This document shows, one piece after another, positions 8,468 to 16,397 of a stretch of 45,475 bases of DNA; the stretch's first letter is position 1; every line of letters begins with the position of its first letter. Below the pieces are notes generated by a model that was given only the letters and a program-made list of their open reading frames with translations, made no database searches and was not told where the DNA came from. The position numbers and the translations under genes are program-made. The DNA is from Atribacterota bacterium (GTDB lineage Bacteria; Atribacterota; Atribacteria; Atribacterales; Caldatribacteriaceae): NCBI GenBank assembly GCA_039638595.1, contig JBDIWM010000012.1, positions 1-45,475 of the forward strand, in the 5' to 3' direction.

Positions 8468-9385
8468 TCAAACACCCACTTTTTTGAGTATCCCATCCAC
8501 GAACTGCTTGGCCCGGGGAACATCGGCTTCATCAAGGTGCTCGATAATTAGGGGGATATTGGGATGATTTTTACTCAATCTTCCGAGGTAGAGTTCGTAG
8601 TTGAGGATGCCTAGTCCGGGAGCTGGTAACTCCACCGCCCCCGCACCTCGGAAGGTGTGAGATTCTGGAGCATCCAGTGCAGCGTGTTTCTCCTCAAGGA
8701 TTTCGGCCTTCTTGATGTCTTTGGCATGGGCAATCTTCACCTTGTTTTGAAAGATGTCCACAAGGTCCATGATCCGGTTGAGAGTACCGTCGACATCTTG
8801 AATGGTGCATTCATCGAAAAAGTTGGTGGGGTCTAAAAGCATTCCCAAGCCAGGGTGATAACCAATGTCAGCGAAAAGTCGTATGACTTCATCGATGGAT
8901 CCAATGACGTTGTTGACGTAATTTTCCACCAGAAAAACAGCTCCAGAATCGTAGGCGAGTTGCGCAAGTTCGAGGATTATTCCCCGTGCTTCCTCGTATC
9001 CTTCTTCAGTTTTGTTTTTGGGATGGTGTACCCAGTCACTCTCTGGATTAAACGTTCCGGTTTCACTGACCACGTACGGTGAACCAAGGTCACGAGCGTG
9101 ACGTATCAGGGTTTTTAAGTAGGCGAGGCGTTTCTCTCGTTCTTTGGGATCGGGATGGACGATATTGGTGTACCCTGAAACCACGCAAATCGGTAAATTT
9201 GCCTCTCGAAAGGCATCACGAATCCGCCAGCACTTTTCCCTGGTAATGGCCTCCGGAGTGGAAAAGTCAAAATCCCGGAAAGTGAGGTCGAGCTGAACGG
9301 TGGTGAAGCCCAGCTCTTTAATGCGTTGGATGGTTTGGTGGAGCGAATAAGGAAAGTACCCGTTGAAAATACCCACGTGAATCAT
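8468..9385 (-). CDS. Sugar phosphate isomerase/epimerase-like TIM-barrel protein
   Basis: A 305-residue protein of the xylose-isomerase-like/AP-endonuclease-2 superfamily (IolE/IolI, hexulose epimerase relatives). It has alternating beta-alpha units starting with MIHVGIFNGYFP, and candidate metal ligands in VENYVNN (E), DPTNFFD (D), IAHAKDI (H) and LIIEHLDE (E). ATG 9385 has GGAGGT seven bases upstream; an upstream GTG at 9394 is too close to the SD. It is last gene of the operon, directly after a Gfo/Idh/MocA dehydrogenase. That pairing is typical of inositol-like or keto-sugar catabolism, where the dehydrogenase makes a keto-sugar and this enzyme isomerises or dehydrates it. The exact substrate cannot be read from the sequence. 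Confidence 0.85.
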   Translation of the reverse strand: MIHVGIFNGYFPYSLHQTIQRIKELGFTTVQLDLTFRDFDFSTPEAITREKCWRIRDAFREANLPICVVSGYTNIVHPDPKEREKRLAYLKTLIRHARDLGSPYVVSETGTFNPESDWVHHPKNKTEEGYEEARGIILELAQLAYDSGAVFLVENYVNNVIGSIDEVIRLFADIGYHPGLGMLLDPTNFFDECTIQDVDGTLNRIMDLVDIFQNKVKIAHAKDIKKAEILEEKHAALDAPESHTFRGAGAVELPAPGLGILNYELYLGRLSKNHPNIPLIIEHLDEADVPRAKQFVDGILKKVGV

Positions 9386-9403
9386 CAATATCACCTCCGA
9401 AAT

Positions 9404-10480
9404 CTACGATTCGAGAATTTCCCTTAACGGTACAGCCCGTTTTTCACGATGAGATACGTAACACGCTTCCACCATGGCCATGGTTTTGAGGTTATCGGTG
9501 CCGCTATTTTCCGGCTCAGTGCCTTGTTCCAGGGCTTTCATAAGTTCTCCCATGGTGTACTTGAAAGCTCCAGGAAACCAGGTTTCTTTGAGATCAGGGG
9601 TAATCCACGCTTCACCAATTTTTTTAGAGTAGAAACTCATGGTGCTCGGTCCCCCGGAGGGCCAGCCTATACTCAACTTGGCGACGCCTTCCGTGCCTTC
9701 AATTTTGTAAAAAACGCCGAAACCAGGTGGATCCCAGGTGAAACCATCATCCCAGGCCGAAGCCAGCAGTCCGTCACTGTACTCCAGGATATAGGCTCCG
9801 AGATACTCCCCTTTGTATGGACAACCCGGGTAGGTCGTGCCATGGGCATAAATCCGCTCGGGGAGACCAAACCAGTAACGAAACTGGTCAAGGTGGTGCA
9901 CGCTCATGTTAAGGAACATGAGTCGTTCGTAATCGAGTATGTAATGTTGCCAGTGAGGTTTGAAACGGAGTTCAATAGTGGCAATCACCGGTTTTCCCAG
10001 AAGCCCTCTTTGTAACAGGAAACGGGTGGCCTGAACCGCAGGGTCGTAGCGTCCATTCTGGTTCACCGCTAACGTCACTCCGTGTCGCTGGCAAAGATCC
10101 ACAATCTTTTTTGCATCTTGATAGTTAGTGGCCAGTGGCTTTTGGGCTAAAATGCCCTTTTTCCGGTAAGGAAGAATTTGTTCAATCACTTCAAGTTGGA
10201 GGTGAGGTGGATAAGCAATGTCCACGATTTCCACATCTGGATTCGCAGCAAGTTTCCGGATATCGTCATACACCTGAGGAATTTGGTGCGTTCGAGCCAG
10301 ATCCTCCGCCTGGGCAATGTCTTCAGGACGAGTGGCGATGGCCACCACCTGGTATCCTGCTTCCCGGTATGCTGGAAGGTGGCAGCTCCTCACGATGAAT
10401 CCCGAACCAATAATTCCGATGCCAAAGTCGTTTTTTTTCCCCATTTCCGGGATGTACTGCAGTTCAAAATGGACATCCAT
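9404..10480 (-). CDS. Gfo/Idh/MocA family NAD(P)-dependent oxidoreductase
   Basis: A 358-residue cytoplasmic dehydrogenase. The N-terminal Rossmann fold begins FGIGIIGSGFIVRSCHLPAY, and the family EKP motif appears as AQKPLA (Glu replaced by Gln), with the catalytic-site segment NMSVHHLDQFRYWFG in the C-terminal alpha/beta domain. Family members oxidise a ring hydroxyl of cyclitols or sugars (for example myo-inositol). ATG 10480 is preceded by AAAGGGGG; a TTG six bases upstream is less likely. It lies between the UroD-like gene and the TIM-barrel gene in the same operon. The Gln in place of Glu in the EKP motif is a mild oddity. Confidence 0.9.
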   Translation of the reverse strand: MDVHFELQYIPEMGKKNDFGIGIIGSGFIVRSCHLPAYREAGYQVVAIATRPEDIAQAEDLARTHQIPQVYDDIRKLAANPDVEIVDIAYPPHLQLEVIEQILPYRKKGILAQKPLATNYQDAKKIVDLCQRHGVTLAVNQNGRYDPAVQATRFLLQRGLLGKPVIATIELRFKPHWQHYILDYERLMFLNMSVHHLDQFRYWFGLPERIYAHGTTYPGCPYKGEYLGAYILEYSDGLLASAWDDGFTWDPPGFGVFYKIEGTEGVAKLSIGWPSGGPSTMSFYSKKIGEAWITPDLKETWFPGAFKYTMGELMKALEQGTEPENSGTDNLKTMAMVEACYVSHREKRAVPLREILES

Positions 10481-10512
10481 ACACAAACCCCCTTTACATC
10501 TTCGTTTTCACT

Positions 10513-11775
10513 CTATCGGTACTCGGCTACCGTTTCAAAAAGTGCCAAAAGATTTTCGACTGGAATGTTCGCCTGGATGTTGTGGACACTGGCGAACACG
10601 AATCCTCCCCCTTTTTTGAAAATTTCGATGAGTCGTCGAGCTTCGTTTCGTACTTCTTCAGGTGTTCCAAAGGGGAGAGTGGTTTGCGTGTTGATTCCTC
10701 CACCCCAGAAGGTAAAGTGGTGCCCAAACTCGCGCTTTAGGATTTCTGGGTTCATTGAAGCAGCCGAAATTTGTACTGGGTTGAGGATGTCGAATCCGGC
10801 TTCCATGAGGTCTGGAAGGAGGTCATATACCGCTCCGCAGGTGTGGATGAACGTCTTCCAGGTAGTGTGTTCATGGACCCAGGCGTTGATCTTGGTGTGG
10901 AAAGGTTTAAACAGAGCTTGGTAAAGTTTGGGAGAGATGAAGGACGCGTGTTGTGACCCGAAATCAGCTCCAGATATGACGATTACCTGTATTCGTTCTC
11001 CCACCGCCTGGTGGAACGTTTCGAGGTTTTTGAGACCAATTTCGGTCATGCGAGCAAAAACCTCCTGGAGAAATGCTTGACGGCTCACCAAGGAAATGTA
11101 CCATTCTTCGATGTCACGAATACCCTTGGGTGCTTTCAGGGAGGGTCCAGGAACGAAGGCGATATCTCCCAAATTGGTGCCAGGAACACCTGAAGAAACG
11201 ATCGCATACTCAGTTTCTTCAAAAAGTCGTCGGGATTCGTTCTCAAAGTAGGAGAGTTCCTCTTCGGTAAGAAGGTTGTACTCCTCAATTTGGTCTTCGA
11301 CGCGGAGATTAGTTTCGTCAAATGGTTCCTGGCGAATCAGGGCATCGTGGTAAAATCCTCCTTTGGGCATTTTGGCACATGGAGCACATGACATATCTCC
11401 CTGAGGATACTGACAGATGTCTCCATGGGCTTCAGGAACGGTGTTGAACTTTTCAGGGACCAAGAGGGGAGTGCCATCGAAAAATGTCCAGGGCTTCCAA
11501 TTTTCATTCCGGTACCCAAAAAAATTTGCCTGGGGCATTAACGGCACGGTGTCAATCCCTAAAACTTCGCGCAGGGCGTTGTCCACTTCACCTAACATTT
11601 GGTACGGGTCGACGACTTTGACGGGGTCCTCGGGAGCGATGAGTCCTAAGGCCACTTTTATTTTATGCAGGCTTGAAACGTGGATACCAGTAATCATCGT
11701 CGATCCTAAATCAACGGGTAACTTGTCGGTTTCCTCGTGGTTAAGCGCTCTTATGATCCTTTCTCTTGGTTTCAT
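10513..11775 (-). CDS. Uroporphyrinogen decarboxylase-fold methyltransferase-like protein (copy 1)
   Basis: A 420-residue protein of the UroD/MtaA superfamily, which includes corrinoid-dependent methyltransferases as well as heme-pathway UroD. It opens MKPRERIIRALNHEETDKLPVD, the usual family start. It carries IHTCGAVYDLLPDL (His-x-Cys, two of the zinc ligands of the methyltransferase branch), followed by GFDILNPVQ and FWGGGINTQ. The heme-pathway decarboxylase would not be expected in a sugar operon, and the HxC motif supports a zinc methyltransferase-like or unknown role. The SD (GGAGGAGG) is about 14 bases upstream. A second family member sits in the divergent operon (22423-23604). Confidence 0.82.
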   Translation of the reverse strand: MKPRERIIRALNHEETDKLPVDLGSTMITGIHVSSLHKIKVALGLIAPEDPVKVVDPYQMLGEVDNALREVLGIDTVPLMPQANFFGYRNENWKPWTFFDGTPLLVPEKFNTVPEAHGDICQYPQGDMSCAPCAKMPKGGFYHDALIRQEPFDETNLRVEDQIEEYNLLTEEELSYFENESRRLFEETEYAIVSSGVPGTNLGDIAFVPGPSLKAPKGIRDIEEWYISLVSRQAFLQEVFARMTEIGLKNLETFHQAVGERIQVIVISGADFGSQHASFISPKLYQALFKPFHTKINAWVHEHTTWKTFIHTCGAVYDLLPDLMEAGFDILNPVQISAASMNPEILKREFGHHFTFWGGGINTQTTLPFGTPEEVRNEARRLIEIFKKGGGFVFASVHNIQANIPVENLLALFETVAEYR

Positions 11776-11809
11776 TGTTATTTTGCCATCCTCCTCCCTC
11801 TTTCGAGGT

Positions 11810-12751
11810 CTATATTACACTCTCTTCTCGAGCATACACCAAAAGTAGAATGAGCAGAGCAATACCGTAAACAATTTGTCGTCCCCCTTCTCCCAGATTG
11901 AGGGTGACCAGCAAACTGGAAAGAGCGGTGAGAAAAGTAGCTCCTAGCAAAACTCCTCCATAAGAACCTTTTCCGCCCTGCAGAGAAATACCACCAATCA
12001 CGACGGCAATGATGGAAGGAAAGGTGTAAGCGGCGCCAAGGTCCATGTGGGATGTTCCCGTGTATCCAAGAAGGAGAAACCCAGCGACGGTGGCCATCAA
12101 AGCACTCAGGGTGTATACAAGTACAAGCTGTGGAGCAATGCGTGTACCAGAGAAAAAAGCCGCGACCGGGTTCGCACCGATACCATAAATCCGTTGCCCG
12201 AAACGGCTGTAACGGAGAACCATGGTGAAAAGGAGAGAAAGCCCCAACCAAAAAAAGAGCATGTTGGGAAAACCCAGGCTACGACCGGTACCCAGAGCAA
12301 GGAGGATGTTACTTGCCCTTCCGGTGGGTTGTCCTCCGCATACAATCTGCACAAAACCCTGCACCAAACTCCCCATGCCGAGTGTCATGATCACCGGAGG
12401 GATTCGAACGTAGGCGATGCCAATACCGTTCAAAACACCGAAAAAGGCTCCAGTTCCCAAAACGACTGGGAGTGCGATGAGAAGGCGAAGGTTGTTTCCC
12501 ACGATGAGTTGCGAGCTTAAGACTGCACTTAGGGAAACCAGAGAACCAACGGAGAGATCAATTCCTTCGTTGCCCGAAATCACCACCAGAGTCTGACCCA
12601 TGGCTACGATGCCAAGAAAGGCCGATATTCCTACAATATTGCCAATGTTGGAAAAAGAAGAAAAACCGGGATTGATGAAAGAGCCGAGCAGAAAGAGCAA
12701 AACTATGAGCAGAAAAACCGGAAAATACTGTTTGAACGCATTCTTGAACAC
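11810..12751 (-). CDS. CUT2 sugar ABC transporter permease (RbsC-like), second permease
   Basis: A 313-residue polytopic membrane protein of the branched-chain/ribose permease family, with about 8-10 hydrophobic helices. The motif GNEGIDLSVGSLVSLSAV and the segment AVVIGGISLQGGKGSYGG are diagnostic of RbsC/XylH proteins. The start is GTG 12751, with AGGGGGG eight bases upstream. It pairs with the permease at 12764-13702, forming a heteromeric channel with the ATPase at 13710-15218 and the binding protein at 15272-16318. Confidence 0.93.
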   Translation of the reverse strand: MFKNAFKQYFPVFLLIVLLFLLGSFINPGFSSFSNIGNIVGISAFLGIVAMGQTLVVISGNEGIDLSVGSLVSLSAVLSSQLIVGNNLRLLIALPVVLGTGAFFGVLNGIGIAYVRIPPVIMTLGMGSLVQGFVQIVCGGQPTGRASNILLALGTGRSLGFPNMLFFWLGLSLLFTMVLRYSRFGQRIYGIGANPVAAFFSGTRIAPQLVLVYTLSALMATVAGFLLLGYTGTSHMDLGAAYTFPSIIAVVIGGISLQGGKGSYGGVLLGATFLTALSSLLVTLNLGEGGRQIVYGIALLILLLVYAREESVI

Positions 12752-12763
12752 CTTTGTACCCCC

Positions 12764-13702
12764 CTAACGTCGATATTGGGTCAGCACAGCAAGACCAATG
12801 GCTCCAACGATGATCGTTCCTTTGATGAAGTCCTGATAAAGCGATGGTACACCCACCAAAAGAATAATGTTACTGATAAAAAAGAGAAGTATCGCTCCCA
12901 GCATTGGTCCAATCACACCACCTCTTCCCCCGCGGAGAGAATTGCCACCGATGGCCACAGCCGCAATGGAGGTTAAGGTTACTGGTGTGCCCACTCGAGC
13001 ATCTCCCGAAGCAACAAGACCGGTCAATGCTACAGCCGCCAGGGCCAGAAAGAAACTGCTCAACATGTAGGTCATAAGGATGACCTGACGGTGATCAATT
13101 CCCGAGAGAACGCTGGAGATGCGATTTCCACCAACTGCATAGATTTTTCTCCCTAAGGGTTTTCGCACCGTCAACCACCAGATGAGAAGTGCTACAACGA
13201 TAAGAAAAAGAGGTAAGGGGAATTGTAGACGTCCGCTCTGAAAGAGCCGATAGAGCCATTTTGGGACGTGTCCTCCCGGTTGAGGCATGATGAGGAGGGC
13301 TATACCGCTCCAAACGAAGGCGGTGGCAAAGGTGGTCACGATAGGGGGAAGGCGTAAGTATCCCACGAAGTACCCGTTGACCATGCCTCCTAGAAGGGCA
13401 ATCGCAAAGGCGATGATGATACCAGCAAGAACGCTGCCCAGTGTGTTTTGGAAAAGGGTTGCCATAACGACGTTGAGGAGCGACAGCATTGCCCCGGTCG
13501 AAAGGTCGATGTTACCGCTCAAAATGACTACTGCCTGGGACATCGCTACGAGCACAAGAGGCGTGAAGGTGCTGAGATTGGAGTAGAGAACACGATAAGT
13601 AAGGACACGAGGTTGTAGGTACACGTTAATGGAAAAAATGACCAGAAAAACGAATAAACTGGAAAGAGCAGGATAGTTTGAAAAGTGCCAGGATTTTTTC
13701 AT
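12764..13702 (-). CDS. CUT2 sugar ABC transporter permease (RbsC-like), first permease
   Basis: A 312-residue multi-pass membrane protein with the family motifs SGNIDLSTGAMLSLLNV and AIGGNSLRGGRGG. The frame is open upstream to 13771, but ATG 13702 lies seven bases after the ATPase stop with a TGGTGAG-type SD overlapping that stop. The product then begins MKKSWHFSNYPALSS, and the upstream extension overlaps the ATPase. It forms the translocation path with the next permease. Confidence 0.92.
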   Translation of the reverse strand: MKKSWHFSNYPALSSLFVFLVIFSINVYLQPRVLTYRVLYSNLSTFTPLVLVAMSQAVVILSGNIDLSTGAMLSLLNVVMATLFQNTLGSVLAGIIIAFAIALLGGMVNGYFVGYLRLPPIVTTFATAFVWSGIALLIMPQPGGHVPKWLYRLFQSGRLQFPLPLFLIVVALLIWWLTVRKPLGRKIYAVGGNRISSVLSGIDHRQVILMTYMLSSFFLALAAVALTGLVASGDARVGTPVTLTSIAAVAIGGNSLRGGRGGVIGPMLGAILLFFISNIILLVGVPSLYQDFIKGTIIVGAIGLAVLTQYRR

Positions 13703-13709
13703 GTTTTTC

Positions 13710-15218
13710 TCACCATTCCACACATAAACTCGATGCAATGAGCCGACTTTCGCATATTTCTTCGGTATCAACTTCGTCTACGATCCGGCCACCGTACATG
13801 ACGAGCACTCGATCACAATTTTCAATTAGTTCTCGATTATCACTGGCAAAAAGGATAACACTTAAACCTTTTGCCCGCATGGTGTGGATGAGGTCGTAAA
13901 TTTCTTTTCTTGCTCCAACATCAACTCCTTTGGTTGGGTCGTTGAGAAGGATGATGCGGGGCTGAAGTGTAAGCCATTTGCCGATAACCACTTTTTGTTG
14001 ATTTCCTCCACTCAGGTAACGGACTTGTTGGTCTAAATGGGCATAGACAAGGCGAAGTTGTTCGAAGGTTTCTTTCGCTTTTTGCCTATGGTCGGTGTAT
14101 GGGACCCATCGTTTTTTCGAAGTATTCAAAGAGGGATAGAAAAAGTTAAAGAGGATGCTCTGTTCCAGAAATAGCCCTTCTTTTTGTCGATCGCCGGGGA
14201 TGAGAACAATGCCGGCATTGATGGCTTCAGACGGATGGGAGAAATGAGTTTCCTGACCATTGAGCTTTATGGTTCCTGAACTTTTGGATATTGCTCCAAA
14301 GAGGGCTAGCAGAACCTCTTCTTGACCGTGACCCTGTAAACCACCGATGCCTAGGAATTCACCCTGACGGAGGGTCAGAGAAATATCTTTGACTTTATCG
14401 CCCACCTTGAGATGGATGACTTCTAAGATCGTCATTGGAGTTTGTTTGGTTGTTCCAGGCTCGGGACAAGATTTTTTCTGCTCGCTCTGTTCCACTTCAC
14501 CGACCATGAGTTCCACGATTTTTCTTTGGTCGCAGTGGTTGTTTCGAAGATCGATTTCTCCTGCGTTCTTTCCATTTCGGAGCACCGCTACTCGGTCGCA
14601 AATCTCGATAACTTCATTGATACGATGGGAAATAAAAATGATGAGTTTCCCCTTTTCTCTCTCTTCTCGAATCGCTTCGAATACTTGTTTCACCTTTTCA
14701 TGGTCTAAAGAGGCGGTGGGCTCGTCCAAAAGGAGAACGTTTGGGTCCCAGGACATGGCTTTGATGATTTCCACCATTTGACGAAGGTCGGGAGATAGTT
14801 TTTCGACTTTGAGGTTTACATCGATTGATAAGCCAAATTTTTGTAGCCATTTTGCCGTAAAGGCCCGAGATTGCTGGTTGTCGAGTAATTTTCTCGGTGT
14901 GAGGAATTCGTGGTCCAGCACGACGTTTTCCCAGATGCTCATGCTTTCAATCAAGCTCAAATTTTGGTGGGCCATAAGGATTCCCAGTGCTCGAGCCTCC
15001 CGAGGATGATGGAATTGTACCCTCTGTCCATCGATCGAGATGTTTCCCAAATCGGGACGAATGGTGCCCGTAATAATACGCGACAGGGTGGTTTTCCCTG
15101 AACCGTTGGCGCCCACCAGTCCCAAAATTTCACCACTTTGGCAAAAGAGGGAAACCCCACCTAAAGCTTTGATTGCTCCAAAACTCTTCTCTATCCCATC
15201 AATGCGTAATTCTCTCAT
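13710..15218 (-). CDS. CUT2 sugar ABC transporter ATPase, duplicated nucleotide-binding domains (RbsA/MglA-like)
   Basis: A 502-residue cytoplasmic ATPase with two ABC domains. The first has Walker A GANGSGKTT and Walker B VLLLDEPTASLDHE with a weak signature (LSPDLRQ). The second has a degenerate Walker A (GLQGHGQEE), the signature LSGGNQQKV and an unusual Walker B, ILLNDPTKGVDVG, in which Asp-Glu is replaced by Asn-Asp. Asymmetric sites are common in this family. ATG 15218 is preceded by GGGAGG. A stem-loop (15232-15259) ends just before the SD. It energises import by the two following permeases. Confidence 0.95.
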   Translation of the reverse strand: MRELRIDGIEKSFGAIKALGGVSLFCQSGEILGLVGANGSGKTTLSRIITGTIRPDLGNISIDGQRVQFHHPREARALGILMAHQNLSLIESMSIWENVVLDHEFLTPRKLLDNQQSRAFTAKWLQKFGLSIDVNLKVEKLSPDLRQMVEIIKAMSWDPNVLLLDEPTASLDHEKVKQVFEAIREEREKGKLIIFISHRINEVIEICDRVAVLRNGKNAGEIDLRNNHCDQRKIVELMVGEVEQSEQKKSCPEPGTTKQTPMTILEVIHLKVGDKVKDISLTLRQGEFLGIGGLQGHGQEEVLLALFGAISKSSGTIKLNGQETHFSHPSEAINAGIVLIPGDRQKEGLFLEQSILFNFFYPSLNTSKKRWVPYTDHRQKAKETFEQLRLVYAHLDQQVRYLSGGNQQKVVIGKWLTLQPRIILLNDPTKGVDVGARKEIYDLIHTMRAKGLSVILFASDNRELIENCDRVLVMYGGRIVDEVDTEEICESRLIASSLCVEW

Positions 15219-15231
15219 TTTTTTCCTCCCT

Positions 15232-15259
15232 CTCCCCTCTCCGGAAATGGAGAGGGGAG
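15232..15259 (-). promoter_or_regulatory. Stem-loop between binding protein and ATPase genes
   Basis: Perfect 11-bp stem, arms CTCCCCTCTCC and GGAGAGGGGAG around a six-base loop, located between the binding-protein stop and the ATPase SD. No U-run follows on the minus strand, so it is more likely an mRNA-processing or stability element than a terminator. Similar elements occur at the other three importer operons. Confidence 0.7.
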
Positions 15260-15271
15260 AACCTTAATCGA

Positions 15272-16318
15272 TTACTGAAAAAGGGCGTCCAGTTCTTCTT
15301 CGGTAGGAATCTGATCCAAGAAATACGAATCCTCTTTATCCTTCACCGTCTCGTAGAGCTGGTCAAAGTTCTCGTTAGTCACGACCATGACCGGGATATA
15401 GTAGTATTTCCCGTCCCGAAGAACACCGGGTTTGAATTGTTTTCCCTGGAGAAGCCGCACGGCAAAACCCAGCCCTAAGGCTCCAGCCGCACCTGGAGGA
15501 TTGGTAATACCGATGGTATCAAAATCCATTTCATCCTTGAGCCGTTTCCATTCTCTCAGGAAGGCCACCATGGTCTCTCCAGTGAGCACTTTTGGCAAAG
15601 TTTGACCCGAAGCTAAGTATGCACGGATCACTCCCAGGGCCATTCCATCCTGGGACTGAACTCCATCAACGTCCGGATGCGCAGCCAGGAGGTTGGACAT
15701 CACCTGTTGTGCCCTGGCTTGATCCCAATCACCGTTTGCTGTGGCCACAATCTGAATTTCCGGATAGTTCTTATAAACGTCGGTCGCTCCTTTGACTCTT
15801 TCCACGTTTGCCGGATGACCGGCTAACCCGTCAATACGAATGATTTTTCCTCGACCATTGAGTTTTTCAACCGTCCACTCGGCAAGTTTCTTCCCCCACT
15901 CGTACTGATTGATGGTGACGTTACAGGCCACTTCTTCGCTCGTCACTGGCTGGTCAATTGCCAAAACCAGAATTCCTCGAGAGACGGCTTCCTCAATGGC
16001 TGGGTTCAATGCATCTGGAGAGTTCGGGTTTAAAAGAATTGCATCGGGTTGCATGTTCATCAAGTTGCGAAAGTCAGCAATTTGAGCCTGAATGTCGAGG
16101 CCAGAGTTTTTGACGATGATTCGGTCCACGATACCCATTTCCTGGTACTTCTTTCCCAACTCTTCGATTGCAGCGATCATTTGGGTTCGCCAGCTATTTC
16201 CAATATACCCGTTACTGACTGCAATCACAAACCCCTTTCCCAGTGCCACCGCTGTGAAAAGCGTGACGGTGAGGAAAATTCCCAGGAACCATACCATTCC
16301 ACTTTGCTTTTTTACCAC
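15272..16318 (-). CDS. CUT2 sugar ABC transporter substrate-binding protein (RbsB-like)
   Basis: A 348-residue periplasmic-binding-protein-type-4 family protein. A Sec signal peptide (KK followed by MVWFLGIFLTVTLFTAVALG) leads into the mature start FVIAVSNGYIGNSWRTQ. The two-lobed fold shows the typical MQPDAILLNPNSPDALNPAIEEAVSRG and DQARAQQVMSNLLAAHPDVDGV segments. The start is GTG 16318, with GGGGGTAGGG upstream. It is the first transport gene, 79 bases after the LacI-SBP fusion gene and apparently co-transcribed with it. The ligand is probably a pentose, hexose or cyclitol; it cannot be specified from sequence. Confidence 0.93.
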   Translation of the reverse strand: MVKKQSGMVWFLGIFLTVTLFTAVALGKGFVIAVSNGYIGNSWRTQMIAAIEELGKKYQEMGIVDRIIVKNSGLDIQAQIADFRNLMNMQPDAILLNPNSPDALNPAIEEAVSRGILVLAIDQPVTSEEVACNVTINQYEWGKKLAEWTVEKLNGRGKIIRIDGLAGHPANVERVKGATDVYKNYPEIQIVATANGDWDQARAQQVMSNLLAAHPDVDGVQSQDGMALGVIRAYLASGQTLPKVLTGETMVAFLREWKRLKDEMDFDTIGITNPPGAAGALGLGFAVRLLQGKQFKPGVLRDGKYYYIPVMVVTNENFDQLYETVKDKEDSYFLDQIPTEEELDALFQ

Positions 16319-16397
16319 GTGACCCTACCCCCTTTTTGATTGTTGATTGACCACCAAAACTGACTGAAAGACCTGGCTCTGGACGTTACGCTGCACA

